A DNA stretch of 6,317 bases from Pseudomonadota bacterium. GTDB taxonomy: Bacteria > Pseudomonadota > Gammaproteobacteria > Burkholderiales > Rhodocyclaceae. Both the position numbers and the translations under genes were made by a program. The notes below the pieces were generated by a model. That model was given only the letters and a program-made list of their open reading frames with translations. It did no database searches and was not told where the DNA came from. The stretch is taken from assembly GCA_009778425.1 (NCBI GenBank), contig WRJU01000139.1, forward strand, positions 1-6,317. Reading direction: 5' to 3'. Positions 1-6,317 of this stretch are shown in pieces. Each line of letters begins with the position of its first letter. Position 1 is the first letter of the stretch.

Positions 1-2
1 AC

Positions 3-389
3 GGCAAGCCGATGGCGCTTTCCGATTTTCGGGGCAAACCGCTTATCGTTCAGTTTTGGGCGCGCTGGTGCGTCCCTTGCCGCGACGAGTTCCCGGAACT
101 CATGGCGCTGCAAGCGCAATACAAAGAGCGAGGGCTGGCCGTGCTTGGCATCGCGCTGGAGGAAGACCCGGTCAAGGTGCGTGAATTCCTTACCGCCTAC
201 CAGGTGAGCTATCCCGCCGCGCTTGCCGGTGAACAGGGTGGGATTGCCTTGATGCAGGCGCTTGGCAATGATGGAGCCTTCCTGCCGTTTACCTTGCTCA
301 TCGACCGCAGGGGCGAAGTCGTGCTGCGTCAACGCGGTGTGTTCAGGAAAAGCGACTTTGAGGGTGTGATCGGGAAATTGTTTTTATAG
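3..389 (+). CDS. TlpA/ResA-like thioredoxin-fold disulfide reductase, 5'-truncated
   Basis: This is the C-terminal 128 residues of a periplasmic thioredoxin-like protein of the TlpA/ResA/AlkhpC-TSA type. Seen: the reading frame is open to the left edge (Gly-Lys-Pro precedes the first ATG at 12). That ATG is therefore probably internal, because the 'GKPMALSDFRGKPL' stretch is the usual entry to the fold. The active site CVPC lies in WARWCVPCRDEF, with cysteine codons at 69-71 and 78-80. A later LPFTLLIDRRG segment supplies the cis-proline expected opposite the CXXC, followed by a beta-hairpin. Known for the family: membrane-anchored or periplasmic reductases that keep cytochrome c or other exported thiols reduced, usually about 150-180 residues with an N-terminal signal or lipobox. 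That part is missing here because of the window edge. The exact substrate cannot be told. No convincing terminator follows the TAG stop. Confidence 0.9.
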   Translation, partial: GKPMALSDFRGKPLIVQFWARWCVPCRDEFPELMALQAQYKERGLAVLGIALEEDPVKVREFLTAYQVSYPAALAGEQGGIALMQALGNDGAFLPFTLLIDRRGEVVLRQRGVFRKSDFEGVIGKLFL

Positions 390-434
390 ATTTACTCTAT
401 TGCTATTGCGGTGTTTGATTGTCTGTATAGATTA

Positions 435-462
435 ATTATGTTTCGTAATATTCGGGATTATG
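435..462. promoter_or_regulatory. Cluster of dyad half-sites, possible activator-binding site
   Basis: Three related hexamers sit close together: ATTATG at 435-440, CGTAAT at 444-449 and ATTATG at 457-462. CGTAAT is a 5-of-6 match to the reverse complement of ATTATG. The cluster can therefore be read as two overlapping imperfect dyads, and the two ATTATG copies are 22 bases apart, about two helical turns. It lies about 90-120 bases upstream of the start point predicted from the sigma-54 promoter at 527-543, which is a normal distance for an enhancer-binding protein. The region is AT-rich, so chance is a real alternative. The role is inferred from position only. Confidence 0.2.
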
Positions 463-526
463 TCGATTTTTTTTACACTTTATTTTATGCGTAAAAATTA
501 TTTCTTTGTAATGAACAACATAAAGG

Positions 527-543
527 TCGGCTCGATTATTGCT
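527..543 (+). promoter_or_regulatory. Sigma-54 (RpoN) -24/-12 promoter of the PEP-CTERM gene
   Basis: The 17 bases TCGGCTCGATTATTGCT match the sigma-54 consensus YTGGCACGRNNNTTGCW at all but two positions. The invariant GG (529-530) and GC (541-542) are separated by the required 10 bases. The predicted start point is near 554, giving a leader of about 34 bases before the ATG at 588. The ribosome binding site at 577-584 then falls naturally inside the transcript. Known: PEP-CTERM/exosortase genomes commonly carry the PrsK/PrsR pair, and PrsR belongs to the sigma-54 activator class. It is inferred that this gene is RpoN-dependent. The match was found by eye. Confidence 0.7.
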
Positions 544-576
544 TCCTGTAAAAGGCTGTGGTATCGTTTTTTTTGC

Positions 577-584
577 AGGAGGGG
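577..584 (+). promoter_or_regulatory. Ribosome binding site fixing the PEP-CTERM start
   Basis: AGGAGGGG is a near-perfect Shine-Dalgarno sequence. Its AGGAGG core ends five bases before the ATG at 588. It settles the start codon: the in-frame GTG at 558 would place this sequence inside the coding region and add ten residues ahead of a normal signal peptide. A run of eight T (567-574) lies directly upstream and would give a U-rich leader. Confidence 0.85.
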
Positions 585-587
585 ATA

Positions 588-1439
588 ATGAAGCAAGCAA
601 AGCTTATGGGCAAGGTTGCCGCGCTCGTTTTTGTAGGCGGAATATGGGGGACGGCATCGGCTGAGGTTGTCAATGGCGTCAGCCTGGGAGCCTGGGAGGT
701 CGTCAGCCAGTTCAACGGCATGAATAACGGGACGGGGCTTCACTTCCGTATCGTGAATGGAGACGCCAATCTGTACAGGATTTTCAACGCAGATGATCGG
801 TATGAATTTGCCGATCTCGGTGCCTATCCTGACGATTCATGCGTGGTGGCGGACTACTTCTCTACGATGCGCACAGCATTGAGCCTCACCTTCAATACCG
901 ACGGCGGCGGAGGGGTGGCTCAGCTCAATTACAACGGATTCTCAACCTCGACAGCCTATCCCGGAACCAATAGTAACAATGCTACCCTGTCGGTGGGGGC
1001 GGCCTACATCTACACGATGTATATCACGCAAGGGCAATATGGTGGGCCTTTCGCAATTCCAACTTCCACTGCGAATCCCGCATTCACGACAGCCTTTACC
1101 ATCCTGACCAATCAGGACAGGATCAGGCTGGATAACCAGGGTGGTTTGGGAGTGAATCTGTGGGACAACAGCAACCCGTATTTGCAGTCCCTGCTGAGCA
1201 TAAATAACGACAAAAATTACTGGTTGTCTGTCTATGACCCGGACAAGCTCTACACGGAAATTGGGTACTACTCTGTCTTCGTGATGAACAATTTCAGGTC
1301 GGACGGGTCGGCGATGGGGAATATGCTTTACTTGGCCAATATGAACCCGGTTCCAGAGCCGGAAACCTGGGCCATGCTGCTGGCGGGTCTCGGCATGGTT
1401 GGCGTCGTCGCTCGCCGCCGCCGCGACGCGAGCCGGTAA
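588..1439 (+). CDS. PEP-CTERM sorting domain-containing secreted protein of unknown function
   Basis: This 283-residue exported protein has no body domain that I recognise. Seen: residues 1-25 form a signal peptide (Lys-rich start, hydrophobic core, likely cleavage after TASA). The C-terminus has the complete tripartite PEP-CTERM signal: VPEPE at 255-259, a hydrophobic helix at about 260-275, and RRRR at 276-279. The body (26-254) is poor in Lys and rich in Asn, Gly, Ser, Thr, Tyr and aromatic residues, with one cysteine (C85). This suggests a beta-rich extracellular or surface protein. Known: exosortase (EpsH/XrtA type) recognises this signal and processes the protein on the way to the surface, usually in bacteria that make an exopolysaccharide matrix. 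No exosortase gene is in the window, which is normal because targets are scattered. The gene has its own probable sigma-54 promoter (527-543) and terminator (1480-1511), so it appears monocistronic. The sorting call is firm; the function is unknown. Confidence 0.93.
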   Translation: MKQAKLMGKVAALVFVGGIWGTASAEVVNGVSLGAWEVVSQFNGMNNGTGLHFRIVNGDANLYRIFNADDRYEFADLGAYPDDSCVVADYFSTMRTALSLTFNTDGGGGVAQLNYNGFSTSTAYPGTNSNNATLSVGAAYIYTMYITQGQYGGPFAIPTSTANPAFTTAFTILTNQDRIRLDNQGGLGVNLWDNSNPYLQSLLSINNDKNYWLSVYDPDKLYTEIGYYSVFVMNNFRSDGSAMGNMLYLANMNPVPEPETWAMLLAGLGMVGVVARRRRDASR

Positions 1440-1479
1440 TCCGGTTCCCTGATTTTTCTTCCCGAGCAAGGGATGTATC

Positions 1480-1511
1480 GAAGGGGGGCTTGGAGCCTCC
1501 CTTCTTCATTT
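1480..1511 (+). terminator. Probable rho-independent terminator of the PEP-CTERM gene
   Basis: GAAGGGGGGCT (1480-1490) pairs with AGCCTCCCTTC (1494-1504) as an 11-base-pair stem with one G-U pair and a TGG triloop. It is followed by the T-rich TTCATTT. It lies 40 bases after the TAA stop and before the mrcA promoter, where a terminator is expected. The T-tract is interrupted, so efficiency is uncertain. Confidence 0.7.
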
Positions 1512-1541
1512 GGGCATGCGGCGGATGCCGTCGATGGTTCC

Positions 1542-1571
1542 GTGCCGTCCGAACCGGCTAGCTACTATAAT
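1542..1571 (+). promoter_or_regulatory. Sigma-70 type promoter of mrcA
   Basis: An exact consensus -10 box TATAAT lies at 1566-1571. The best -35 candidate is poor: GTGCCG at 1542-1547, three of six matches at an 18-base spacing. The predicted start point is near 1578, leaving a leader of about 25 bases before the first mrcA start codon. The position just after the preceding terminator supports independent transcription of mrcA. The -10 box is confident; the -35 is not. Confidence 0.6.
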
Positions 1572-1603
1572 GACGCCCTTCGACTTTCTCACATGAGAGC
1601 ACG

Positions 1604-4138
1604 ATGCGCTGGAAGATGAGTTGGAACATGAAAAAAGCGGCACGATGGGCGCTTTATTCGTTAGCAGGAATGACGGTGTCGGCGGTGATCGGGCTTGCCA
1701 TGCTGGTCACGGTCTCTATTTTGATCTGGCCCAAGTTGCCCGATCTCAATGTCCTGACCCACTACCAGCCGCGAGTCCCTTTGCGGGTATATACCGCCGA
1801 TGGCTTCCTCATCAGGGAGATTGGCGAAGAACGGCGCGCGCCCGTCAAGATCGAAAATGTTCCTGTCGCGCTCAAGCATGCGCTGATAGCGGCGGAAGAC
1901 ACGCATTTTTACGAGCATATGGGGGTTGATCTGTCCGGGATTCTGCGGGCAGCTTTGGCCAACCTGCGTTCCGGCAAGAGTTCTCAGGGGGCTTCGACCA
2001 TCACGATGCAGGTGGCGCGCAATTTCTTCCTGACGCGTGACAGAACCATGATCCGCAAGCTGTACGAAATCCTGCTTTCGCTCAAGATCGAACACAATCT
2101 CAGCAAGGATCAGATTCTTGAGCTTTACATCAACCAGATATTCCTCGGGCAGCGCGCCTTCGGTTTTGAAGTGGCTGCCCAGACTTACTTCGGCAAGTCG
2201 CTTGGAGAACTTTCGCTTGCCGAAATCGCCATGCTTGCCGGGCTGCCCAAAGGCCCGTCCATCCTGAACCCGATTGTCAATCCGACGGGCGCGAAGAGGC
2301 GGCAAGCCTATGTACTGGCACGCATGCGGGATGTTAATTTCATTAACAAGGACGCATATCAAGCGGCATTGGCGGAACCCTTGAAGACGACTTCCGGGAG
2401 TGCGGCGCGCGACCCGATCGTTATCAGCCCGGTTCATGCCGAGTACGTGGCCGAGATGGCGCGCCTGATCGCCGTCAACCAGTTCGGCGAGCAAGCGACC
2501 CAACGCGGCATGAAGGTCATCACCACGATTACCCGCGCCGAACAGGAAGCCGCTTACGATGCCCTGCGCCAGGGGGTGATGGATTATGACCGCCGTCACG
2601 GCTATCGTGGTCCGGAAAAGTACATCGCCTTGCCGGAGGGCAAGCTGGATGGAGAAAAAATCGACGGGGAGCTTGCCAGAAAAATCGACGAGGAACTGAT
2701 CAAGGCGCGCGAAGACGATGGCGAGCAAAAGCTGTCCGATTACGGCGACCTGCTTCTGGCCGTAGTCGTCAACGCTTCGCCGAAAGAAGTCGTCGTGTAT
2801 CGCAACGGCGAACTCATCAAGATCACGGAGAGCGGGCTGAAATTTGCCATGCCCATGTTGTCGTCCAATGCGCCGCAGACGCGGCGGGTGCGCCAGGGGG
2901 CGCTGGTGCGTATTCGCAATGGGGGCGGGAGCAAGGGGTGGGAACTGACCCAGGTTCCGGAAGTGGAAGCCGCTCTGGTGTCGATTGATTCCAGGACGGG
3001 CGCGGTGCGCGCCTTGGTCGGCGGGTTCGACTTCAACCGCAGCCAGTTCAATAACGCCACGATGGCCAAGCGCCAGCCCGGTTCCAGTTTCAAGCCCTTC
3101 GTCTATTCGGCCAGCCTCGAAAAGAGATACGCGCCGGGGTCGCTGCTTGAAGACAAACATCTGTTTTATCCGGTGGGGGTCACGGGGCGCACGGCTTGGG
3201 AGCCGAACAATTACGACAGGAAATTTGACGGCATGATGACGATGCGCGACGCGCTGGCGCGCTCGAAAAACATCCCGGTCATCAGCGTGCTCGAAGACAT
3301 TACGCCAGAATATGCCCGGAGCTACATTGCCAATTTCGGTTTCGATACCAGCAATCATCCGCCTTACCTGACGATGGCCCTGGGCGCGGGTTCGGCTTCC
3401 CCGTGGGAGATGGCGTTGGCTTACGCGGTGTTCGCCAATAGCGGCTATCGCATTCACCCGTTCGTGGTCAAGGAAATCCAGGATGTCAACGGCAATCGTC
3501 TGGCTCATTTCGATTCGCAGGTAGCAGGGGAGGACGCGCCCCGTGTCATCGACGCGCGCAATGCCTGGATCATGGATTCGATGCTCCGGGATGTTGTGAG
3601 CCGCGGTACGGGTTCCCGCGCCCGCGTCCTGAACCGCAAGGACATTGCCGGCAAGACGGGAACCACCAACGATTATGGCGATGCCTGGTTCTGCGGCTAT
3701 AACCCCGCGATTGTCGCTGTGACGTGGATCGGTTTTCCGACGCCGCGCAATATGGGCAGCGGCGAGACGGGCGGGACGGCGGCGCTTCCGATGTGGATCG
3801 ACTACATGCGGGTTGCGCTTGCCAATGTTCCGGAGACTTTCCTCGTCCGCCCGCAAGGCATCAGCAGCGCCTTGGCTGGAGAAGGGGATCACGAAGATTT
3901 CTATTACTCTGAAAACCAGCCGCCACCGTTGAAAGACCCCATGATGGATGATGACGAACTCTTGACGGGCGATTTGATGAATCCCCCCCCTACCGCACGA
4001 GACTACGTTCCTCCTACGCCCGTCCCGCAATCCCGTCCAGACAGTCCGATGAGGCCACGTCAATCCGGCGGAGCGGCTTCGTCTGCTCCTTTGGCCAAGC
4101 CGGAAGACGCGGCTTCTTTGGGGGAATTGGGGTATTGA
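1604..4138 (+). CDS. mrcA: Penicillin-binding protein 1A (bifunctional peptidoglycan synthase)
   Basis: Class A PBP that polymerises lipid II into glycan strands and cross-links the peptides in the periplasm, anchored in the inner membrane. Seen in 844 residues: a short cytoplasmic N-terminus and one membrane helix (about 17-41). The GT51 glycosyltransferase domain (about 68-245) has EDTHFYEHMG with catalytic E98, then QGASTITMQ at 128-136 and RKLYE at 151-155. A linker/OB-fold region spans about 330-450. The transpeptidase domain (about 455-740) has SSFK with nucleophile S494, SKN at 554-556 and KTGT at 684-687. A Pro-rich tail ends the protein. All catalytic motifs are intact, and the length matches E. 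coli PBP1A (about 850). The start is uncertain: ATG 1604 has only a weak GAGA upstream, and in-frame ATGs at 1616 and 1628 are alternatives (the last gives MKKAARW). It has its own promoter and is convergent with mfd. Proteobacterial mrcA is often divergent from pilM, which is not the case here, so a second PBP1A copy elsewhere is possible. Confidence 0.97.
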   Translation: MRWKMSWNMKKAARWALYSLAGMTVSAVIGLAMLVTVSILIWPKLPDLNVLTHYQPRVPLRVYTADGFLIREIGEERRAPVKIENVPVALKHALIAAEDTHFYEHMGVDLSGILRAALANLRSGKSSQGASTITMQVARNFFLTRDRTMIRKLYEILLSLKIEHNLSKDQILELYINQIFLGQRAFGFEVAAQTYFGKSLGELSLAEIAMLAGLPKGPSILNPIVNPTGAKRRQAYVLARMRDVNFINKDAYQAALAEPLKTTSGSAARDPIVISPVHAEYVAEMARLIAVNQFGEQATQRGMKVITTITRAEQEAAYDALRQGVMDYDRRHGYRGPEKYIALPEGKLDGEKIDGELARKIDEELIKAREDDGEQKLSDYGDLLLAVVVNASPKEVVVYRNGELIKITESGLKFAMPMLSSNAPQTRRVRQGALVRIRNGGGSKGWELTQVPEVEAALVSIDSRTGAVRALVGGFDFNRSQFNNATMAKRQPGSSFKPFVYSASLEKRYAPGSLLEDKHLFYPVGVTGRTAWEPNNYDRKFDGMMTMRDALARSKNIPVISVLEDITPEYARSYIANFGFDTSNHPPYLTMALGAGSASPWEMALAYAVFANSGYRIHPFVVKEIQDVNGNRLAHFDSQVAGEDAPRVIDARNAWIMDSMLRDVVSRGTGSRARVLNRKDIAGKTGTTNDYGDAWFCGYNPAIVAVTWIGFPTPRNMGSGETGGTAALPMWIDYMRVALANVPETFLVRPQGISSALAGEGDHEDFYYSENQPPPLKDPMMDDDELLTGDLMNPPPTARDYVPPTPVPQSRPDSPMRPRQSGGAASSAPLAKPEDAASLGELGY

Positions 4139-4150
4139 GTTTGGCCTTTC

Positions 4151-6317
4151 TCAGGAGGAAGGCTCCGGCTGGCGCACTTCCTCCAGCAGCCTTTTGACTC
4201 CTTCCACCCGTTGCCGTAGTTCAGGAAAATCCGCCTGACGGATGAGCCTGTCCGGCCCGGACATGCGGGTATGTCTGTTTTGCTGGACGAGGAGAATCAC
4301 TTTTACGGGGTCGATGGGGGCGTTTTTCCCGAACTGGATGGCAATTTGCGTGGGAGAGGCATCGAGTTTGAGGATGTCCCAGGGGCGCAGGAGCTGGCGC
4401 AAGCGGTGGGTTTCGATCAGGGCTTGCGTTTGCGGGGGGAGCGCGCCGAAGCGGTCGACGAGTTCTTCGCGCAAAATGATAAGTTCGTCTTCGGTGTCGC
4501 AGTTGGCGAGCCGCTTGTAGAGGGTGAGGCGTTCCTGTACGTCGGGGCAGTAGTCGGCAGGCAGGAGCGCCGGGGTGTGGAGGTTGATTTCGGAGACGGC
4601 TTCGAGCGGGCCTTCGATGCCGGGTTCCTGGCCGGATTGCAGGGCGCGCACGGCGCGCTTGAGCATTTCGCTGTAAAGGGAAAAACCGACCTGGGCGATT
4701 TCCCCGGATTGCTGGTCGCCGAGGACTTCGCCCGCGCCCCGGATTTCGAGGTCGTGCATGGCAAGGTAGAAGCCGGAGCCGAGCTCTTCCATCATGGAGA
4801 TGGCTTCGAGGCGCTTCCTGGCTTGCGGGGTGGGTTTGGCGTCGGGGTCGGTGAGGAGGTAGGCATAGGCTTGGTGGTGGCTGCGTCCGACCCGGCCACG
4901 GAGTTGATGCAGTTGCGCCAGGCCGAAACGGTCGGCACGGTTGATGACGATGGTGTTGGCGGTGGGGATGTCGATGCCGGTCTCGATGATGGTGGTGCAG
5001 AGCAGGAGATTGGCGCGTTGCTGGGTGAAATCGCGCATGACACGTTCGAGTTCCCGTTCGGGCAGTTGCCCGTGGCCGACGACGATACGCGCTTCGGGGA
5101 GGAGTTTTTCCAGTTCGAGCCGCATGTTTTCGATGGTGTCGACTTCGTTGTGCAGGAAATACACCTGGCCGCCGCGTTTGAATTCGCGCAGGACGGCTTC
5201 CCGTACGATGCCCTTGTTCATGTTCTGGACGAAGGTTTTGACGGCCAGCCGTTTCTGGGGGGCGGTGGCGATGACGGAGAATTCGCGCAGCCCTTCCATC
5301 GCCATGCCCAGGGTGCGGGGGATGGGGGTAGCGGTGAGGGTGAGGATGTCGACTTCGCTGCGCAGTTGCTTGAGGATTTCTTTCTGACGCACGCCGAAGC
5401 GGTGCTCCTCGTCGACGACGACCAGCCCCAGGCGCTTGAAGCGGACATCTTTTTGCAGCAGGCGGTGGGTTCCAATGATGATGTCGATTTTGCCCTCGGC
5501 TAACTGAGCGAGCGCCAGGGTTTGTTCTTTCGGGGATTTGAAGCGCGAAAGTTCGGCAATCCTGATGGGCCAGTCGGCGTAACGGTCGGCGAAGGTCTGG
5601 CAGTGCTGTTCGGCCAGCAGCGTGGTGGGGCAGAGGACGGCGACCTGATAGCCGTCCTGGACGGCGACGAAGGCGGCGCGCAGGGCCACTTCGGTTTTGC
5701 CGAAACCTACATCGCCACAGACGAGGCGATCCATCGGGCGGCCTGATTTCATGTCGGCGACCACAGCGTCGATGGCGCTTTGCTGGTCGGGGGTGGTCTC
5801 GAAGCCGAAGCCCTCGGCGAAGGCGTCCAGATCGTGGGCGTTGAAGTCGAAGCGCACACCGGGGCGCGCGGCTCGGGCGGCGTAGAGGGCGAGCAGTTCG
5901 GCGGCGGTGTCGCGCGCCTGCATGGCGGCTTTTTTGCGCGCTTTTTCCCATTGTCCGGAGCCGAGCCGGTGCAAGCCGACGGATTCGGGGTCGATCCCTG
6001 CGTAGCGGGTGATGACGTGCAGTTGGGAGACGGGTACGTAGAGTTTGTCGCCGCCGTCGTATTCGAGGTGCAGGAATTCGGCTTCGCCTTCTCCCAGACT
6101 CATGTGCACAAGACCGAGGTAGCGGCCAATGCCATGGGAAGCGTGCACGACCGGGTCGTTGATCTTGAGTTCGGAGAGGTCGCGCAGCCATCCTTCCATC
6201 GTCGCGGCCTTGCGCGCGTCGCGTCGGCCACGGGGGCGGGCGGCGGTGTAAAGCTCGGTTTCGGTGAGAACAGCCAGTTTTGCTTCCGGCAGGATGAAAC
6301 CGGCGGCAAGCGGGGCG
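4151..6317 (-). CDS. mfd: Transcription-repair coupling factor Mfd, N-terminus beyond the window
   Basis: An ATP-driven DNA translocase that pushes stalled RNA polymerase off DNA and recruits UvrA for nucleotide excision repair. Seen: 721 residues of open frame, entering at the right edge with no start codon needed. The Met at 6197-6199 is internal, because the 39 residues before it (AGFILPEAKLAVLTETELY...) are typical Mfd sequence. Numbering from that Met, the CarD-like RNA-polymerase-interacting domain begins around 13-30 (NDPVVHASHGIGRYLGL). The superfamily 2 motor has Walker A GDVGFGKTE (162-170), DEEH (263-266), TATPIPRTL (289-297), TTIIETGIDIP (402-412) and QLRGRVGRS (432-440). The C-terminal TRCF domain spans about 515-640. 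Full-length Mfd is about 1150 residues, so roughly 430 N-terminal residues (the UvrB-like damage-recognition module) lie outside. RecG shares the motor, but the CarD-like and TRCF domains decide for Mfd. Nothing in the visible part looks broken. Confidence 0.98.
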   Translation of the reverse strand, partial: APLAAGFILPEAKLAVLTETELYTAARPRGRRDARKAATMEGWLRDLSELKINDPVVHASHGIGRYLGLVHMSLGEGEAEFLHLEYDGGDKLYVPVSQLHVITRYAGIDPESVGLHRLGSGQWEKARKKAAMQARDTAAELLALYAARAARPGVRFDFNAHDLDAFAEGFGFETTPDQQSAIDAVVADMKSGRPMDRLVCGDVGFGKTEVALRAAFVAVQDGYQVAVLCPTTLLAEQHCQTFADRYADWPIRIAELSRFKSPKEQTLALAQLAEGKIDIIIGTHRLLQKDVRFKRLGLVVVDEEHRFGVRQKEILKQLRSEVDILTLTATPIPRTLGMAMEGLREFSVIATAPQKRLAVKTFVQNMNKGIVREAVLREFKRGGQVYFLHNEVDTIENMRLELEKLLPEARIVVGHGQLPERELERVMRDFTQQRANLLLCTTIIETGIDIPTANTIVINRADRFGLAQLHQLRGRVGRSHHQAYAYLLTDPDAKPTPQARKRLEAISMMEELGSGFYLAMHDLEIRGAGEVLGDQQSGEIAQVGFSLYSEMLKRAVRALQSGQEPGIEGPLEAVSEINLHTPALLPADYCPDVQERLTLYKRLANCDTEDELIILREELVDRFGALPPQTQALIETHRLRQLLRPWDILKLDASPTQIAIQFGKNAPIDPVKVILLVQQNRHTRMSGPDRLIRQADFPELRQRVEGVKRLLEEVRQPEPSS
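4154..4184. repeat. Inverted repeat at the mrcA/mfd convergent junction
   Basis: GGAGGAAG (4154-4161) and CTTCCTCC (4177-4184) are perfect 8-base inverted arms around a 15-base loop, inside the last codons of mfd and 15 bases after the mrcA stop. On the mrcA transcript the arm is followed after seven bases by TTTT (4192-4195), so it could slow or end mrcA transcription. The long loop and displaced T-tract make it a poor classical terminator. It is also constrained by mfd coding, so function is uncertain. Confidence 0.3.

Noticed and set aside
415..442. Sigma-70 style promoter (TTGATT, 16 bases, TATGTT)
   Set aside because: Each box matches only four of six positions, in AT-rich DNA where such matches are common; the sigma-54 site is much stronger and better placed.
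560..576. A second GG...GC pair close to the ribosome binding site as a sigma-54 promoter
   Set aside because: The pair is separated by 13 rather than 10 bases, and a start there would fall at or beyond the ribosome binding site.
558..587. Upstream GTG start for the PEP-CTERM protein
   Set aside because: It would put the Shine-Dalgarno inside the coding region and start almost at the predicted transcription start. ATG 588 gives ideal spacing and a standard signal peptide.
942..1469. 175-residue open frame antisense to the PEP-CTERM gene
   Set aside because: It is in codon register with a gene that has a verified signal peptide and sorting signal; the translation resembles no protein family.
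1526..1555. TGCCGTC direct repeat (1526-1532, 1543-1549) and GGTTC/GAACC dyad (1536-1540, 1551-1555) near the mrcA promoter
   Set aside because: The elements are short and GC-biased with no recognisable operator family; likely chance.
1661..4063. 800-residue open frame antisense to mrcA
   Set aside because: Its triplets coincide exactly with mrcA codons, so it stays open merely because mrcA avoids TTA, CTA and TCA codons over this span; it ends where mrcA uses a TTA leucine at 1661. The translation is Arg/His-rich with no recognisable domain.
4271..5503. 410-residue open frame antisense to mfd
   Set aside because: It is in exact codon register with mfd and rich in Gly, Asp, Glu and Phe as a mirror of mfd codon use. 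No separate start signal or domain was seen.
4221..6191. 656-residue open frame on the mfd strand in another frame
   Set aside because: The composition is dominated by Arg, Pro and His, as expected from reading GC-rich coding DNA out of frame; mfd itself has all its motifs in the correct frame.
1..6317. Mobile elements, CRISPR, tRNA, rRNA, riboswitch
   Set aside because: No transposase, repeated spacer arrays, terminal inverted repeats, cloverleaf or conserved RNA motif was seen on either strand.

Overview
The window looks like ordinary chromosome of a Gram-negative proteobacterium, most likely a betaproteobacterium (for example Nitrosomonadales or Rhodocyclales). The evidence is a PEP-CTERM exosortase substrate, a PBP1A-type peptidoglycan synthase with proteobacterial architecture, a proteobacterial-type Mfd, and GC-rich coding sequence beside an AT-rich intergenic region. 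The order or genus cannot be fixed from this sequence alone.

Layout, left to right. (1) 3-389 (+) is the 3' part of a TlpA/ResA-like thioredoxin-fold gene with a CVPC active site; its N-terminus lies outside the window. (2) 390-587 is an AT-rich regulatory region. It holds a strong match to a sigma-54 (-24/-12) promoter at 527-543 and, upstream of that, a cluster of related dyad half-sites. (3) 588-1439 (+) encodes a secreted protein of unknown function with a signal peptide and a C-terminal VPEPE sorting signal, followed by a probable intrinsic terminator at 1480-1511. (4) An exact TATAAT box at 1566-1571 begins the next transcription unit. (5) 1604-4138 (+) is mrcA (PBP1A), complete. (6) 4151-6317 (-) is the C-terminal two thirds of mfd, convergent with mrcA with only 12 bases between the stop codons; its 5' end runs off the right edge.

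The genes do not form one pathway. The thiol-redox gene and the PEP-CTERM gene share a strand but are separated by a promoter region. mrcA is a cell-wall housekeeping gene and mfd a transcription-coupled repair gene. I see no mobile element, CRISPR array, tRNA, rRNA or new multi-gene system. The most informative signal is the sigma-54 promoter directly before the PEP-CTERM gene. It fits the known association of PEP-CTERM/exosortase systems with the PrsK/PrsR two-component regulators and RpoN, and it suggests this orphan protein is part of that extracellular-matrix regulon.
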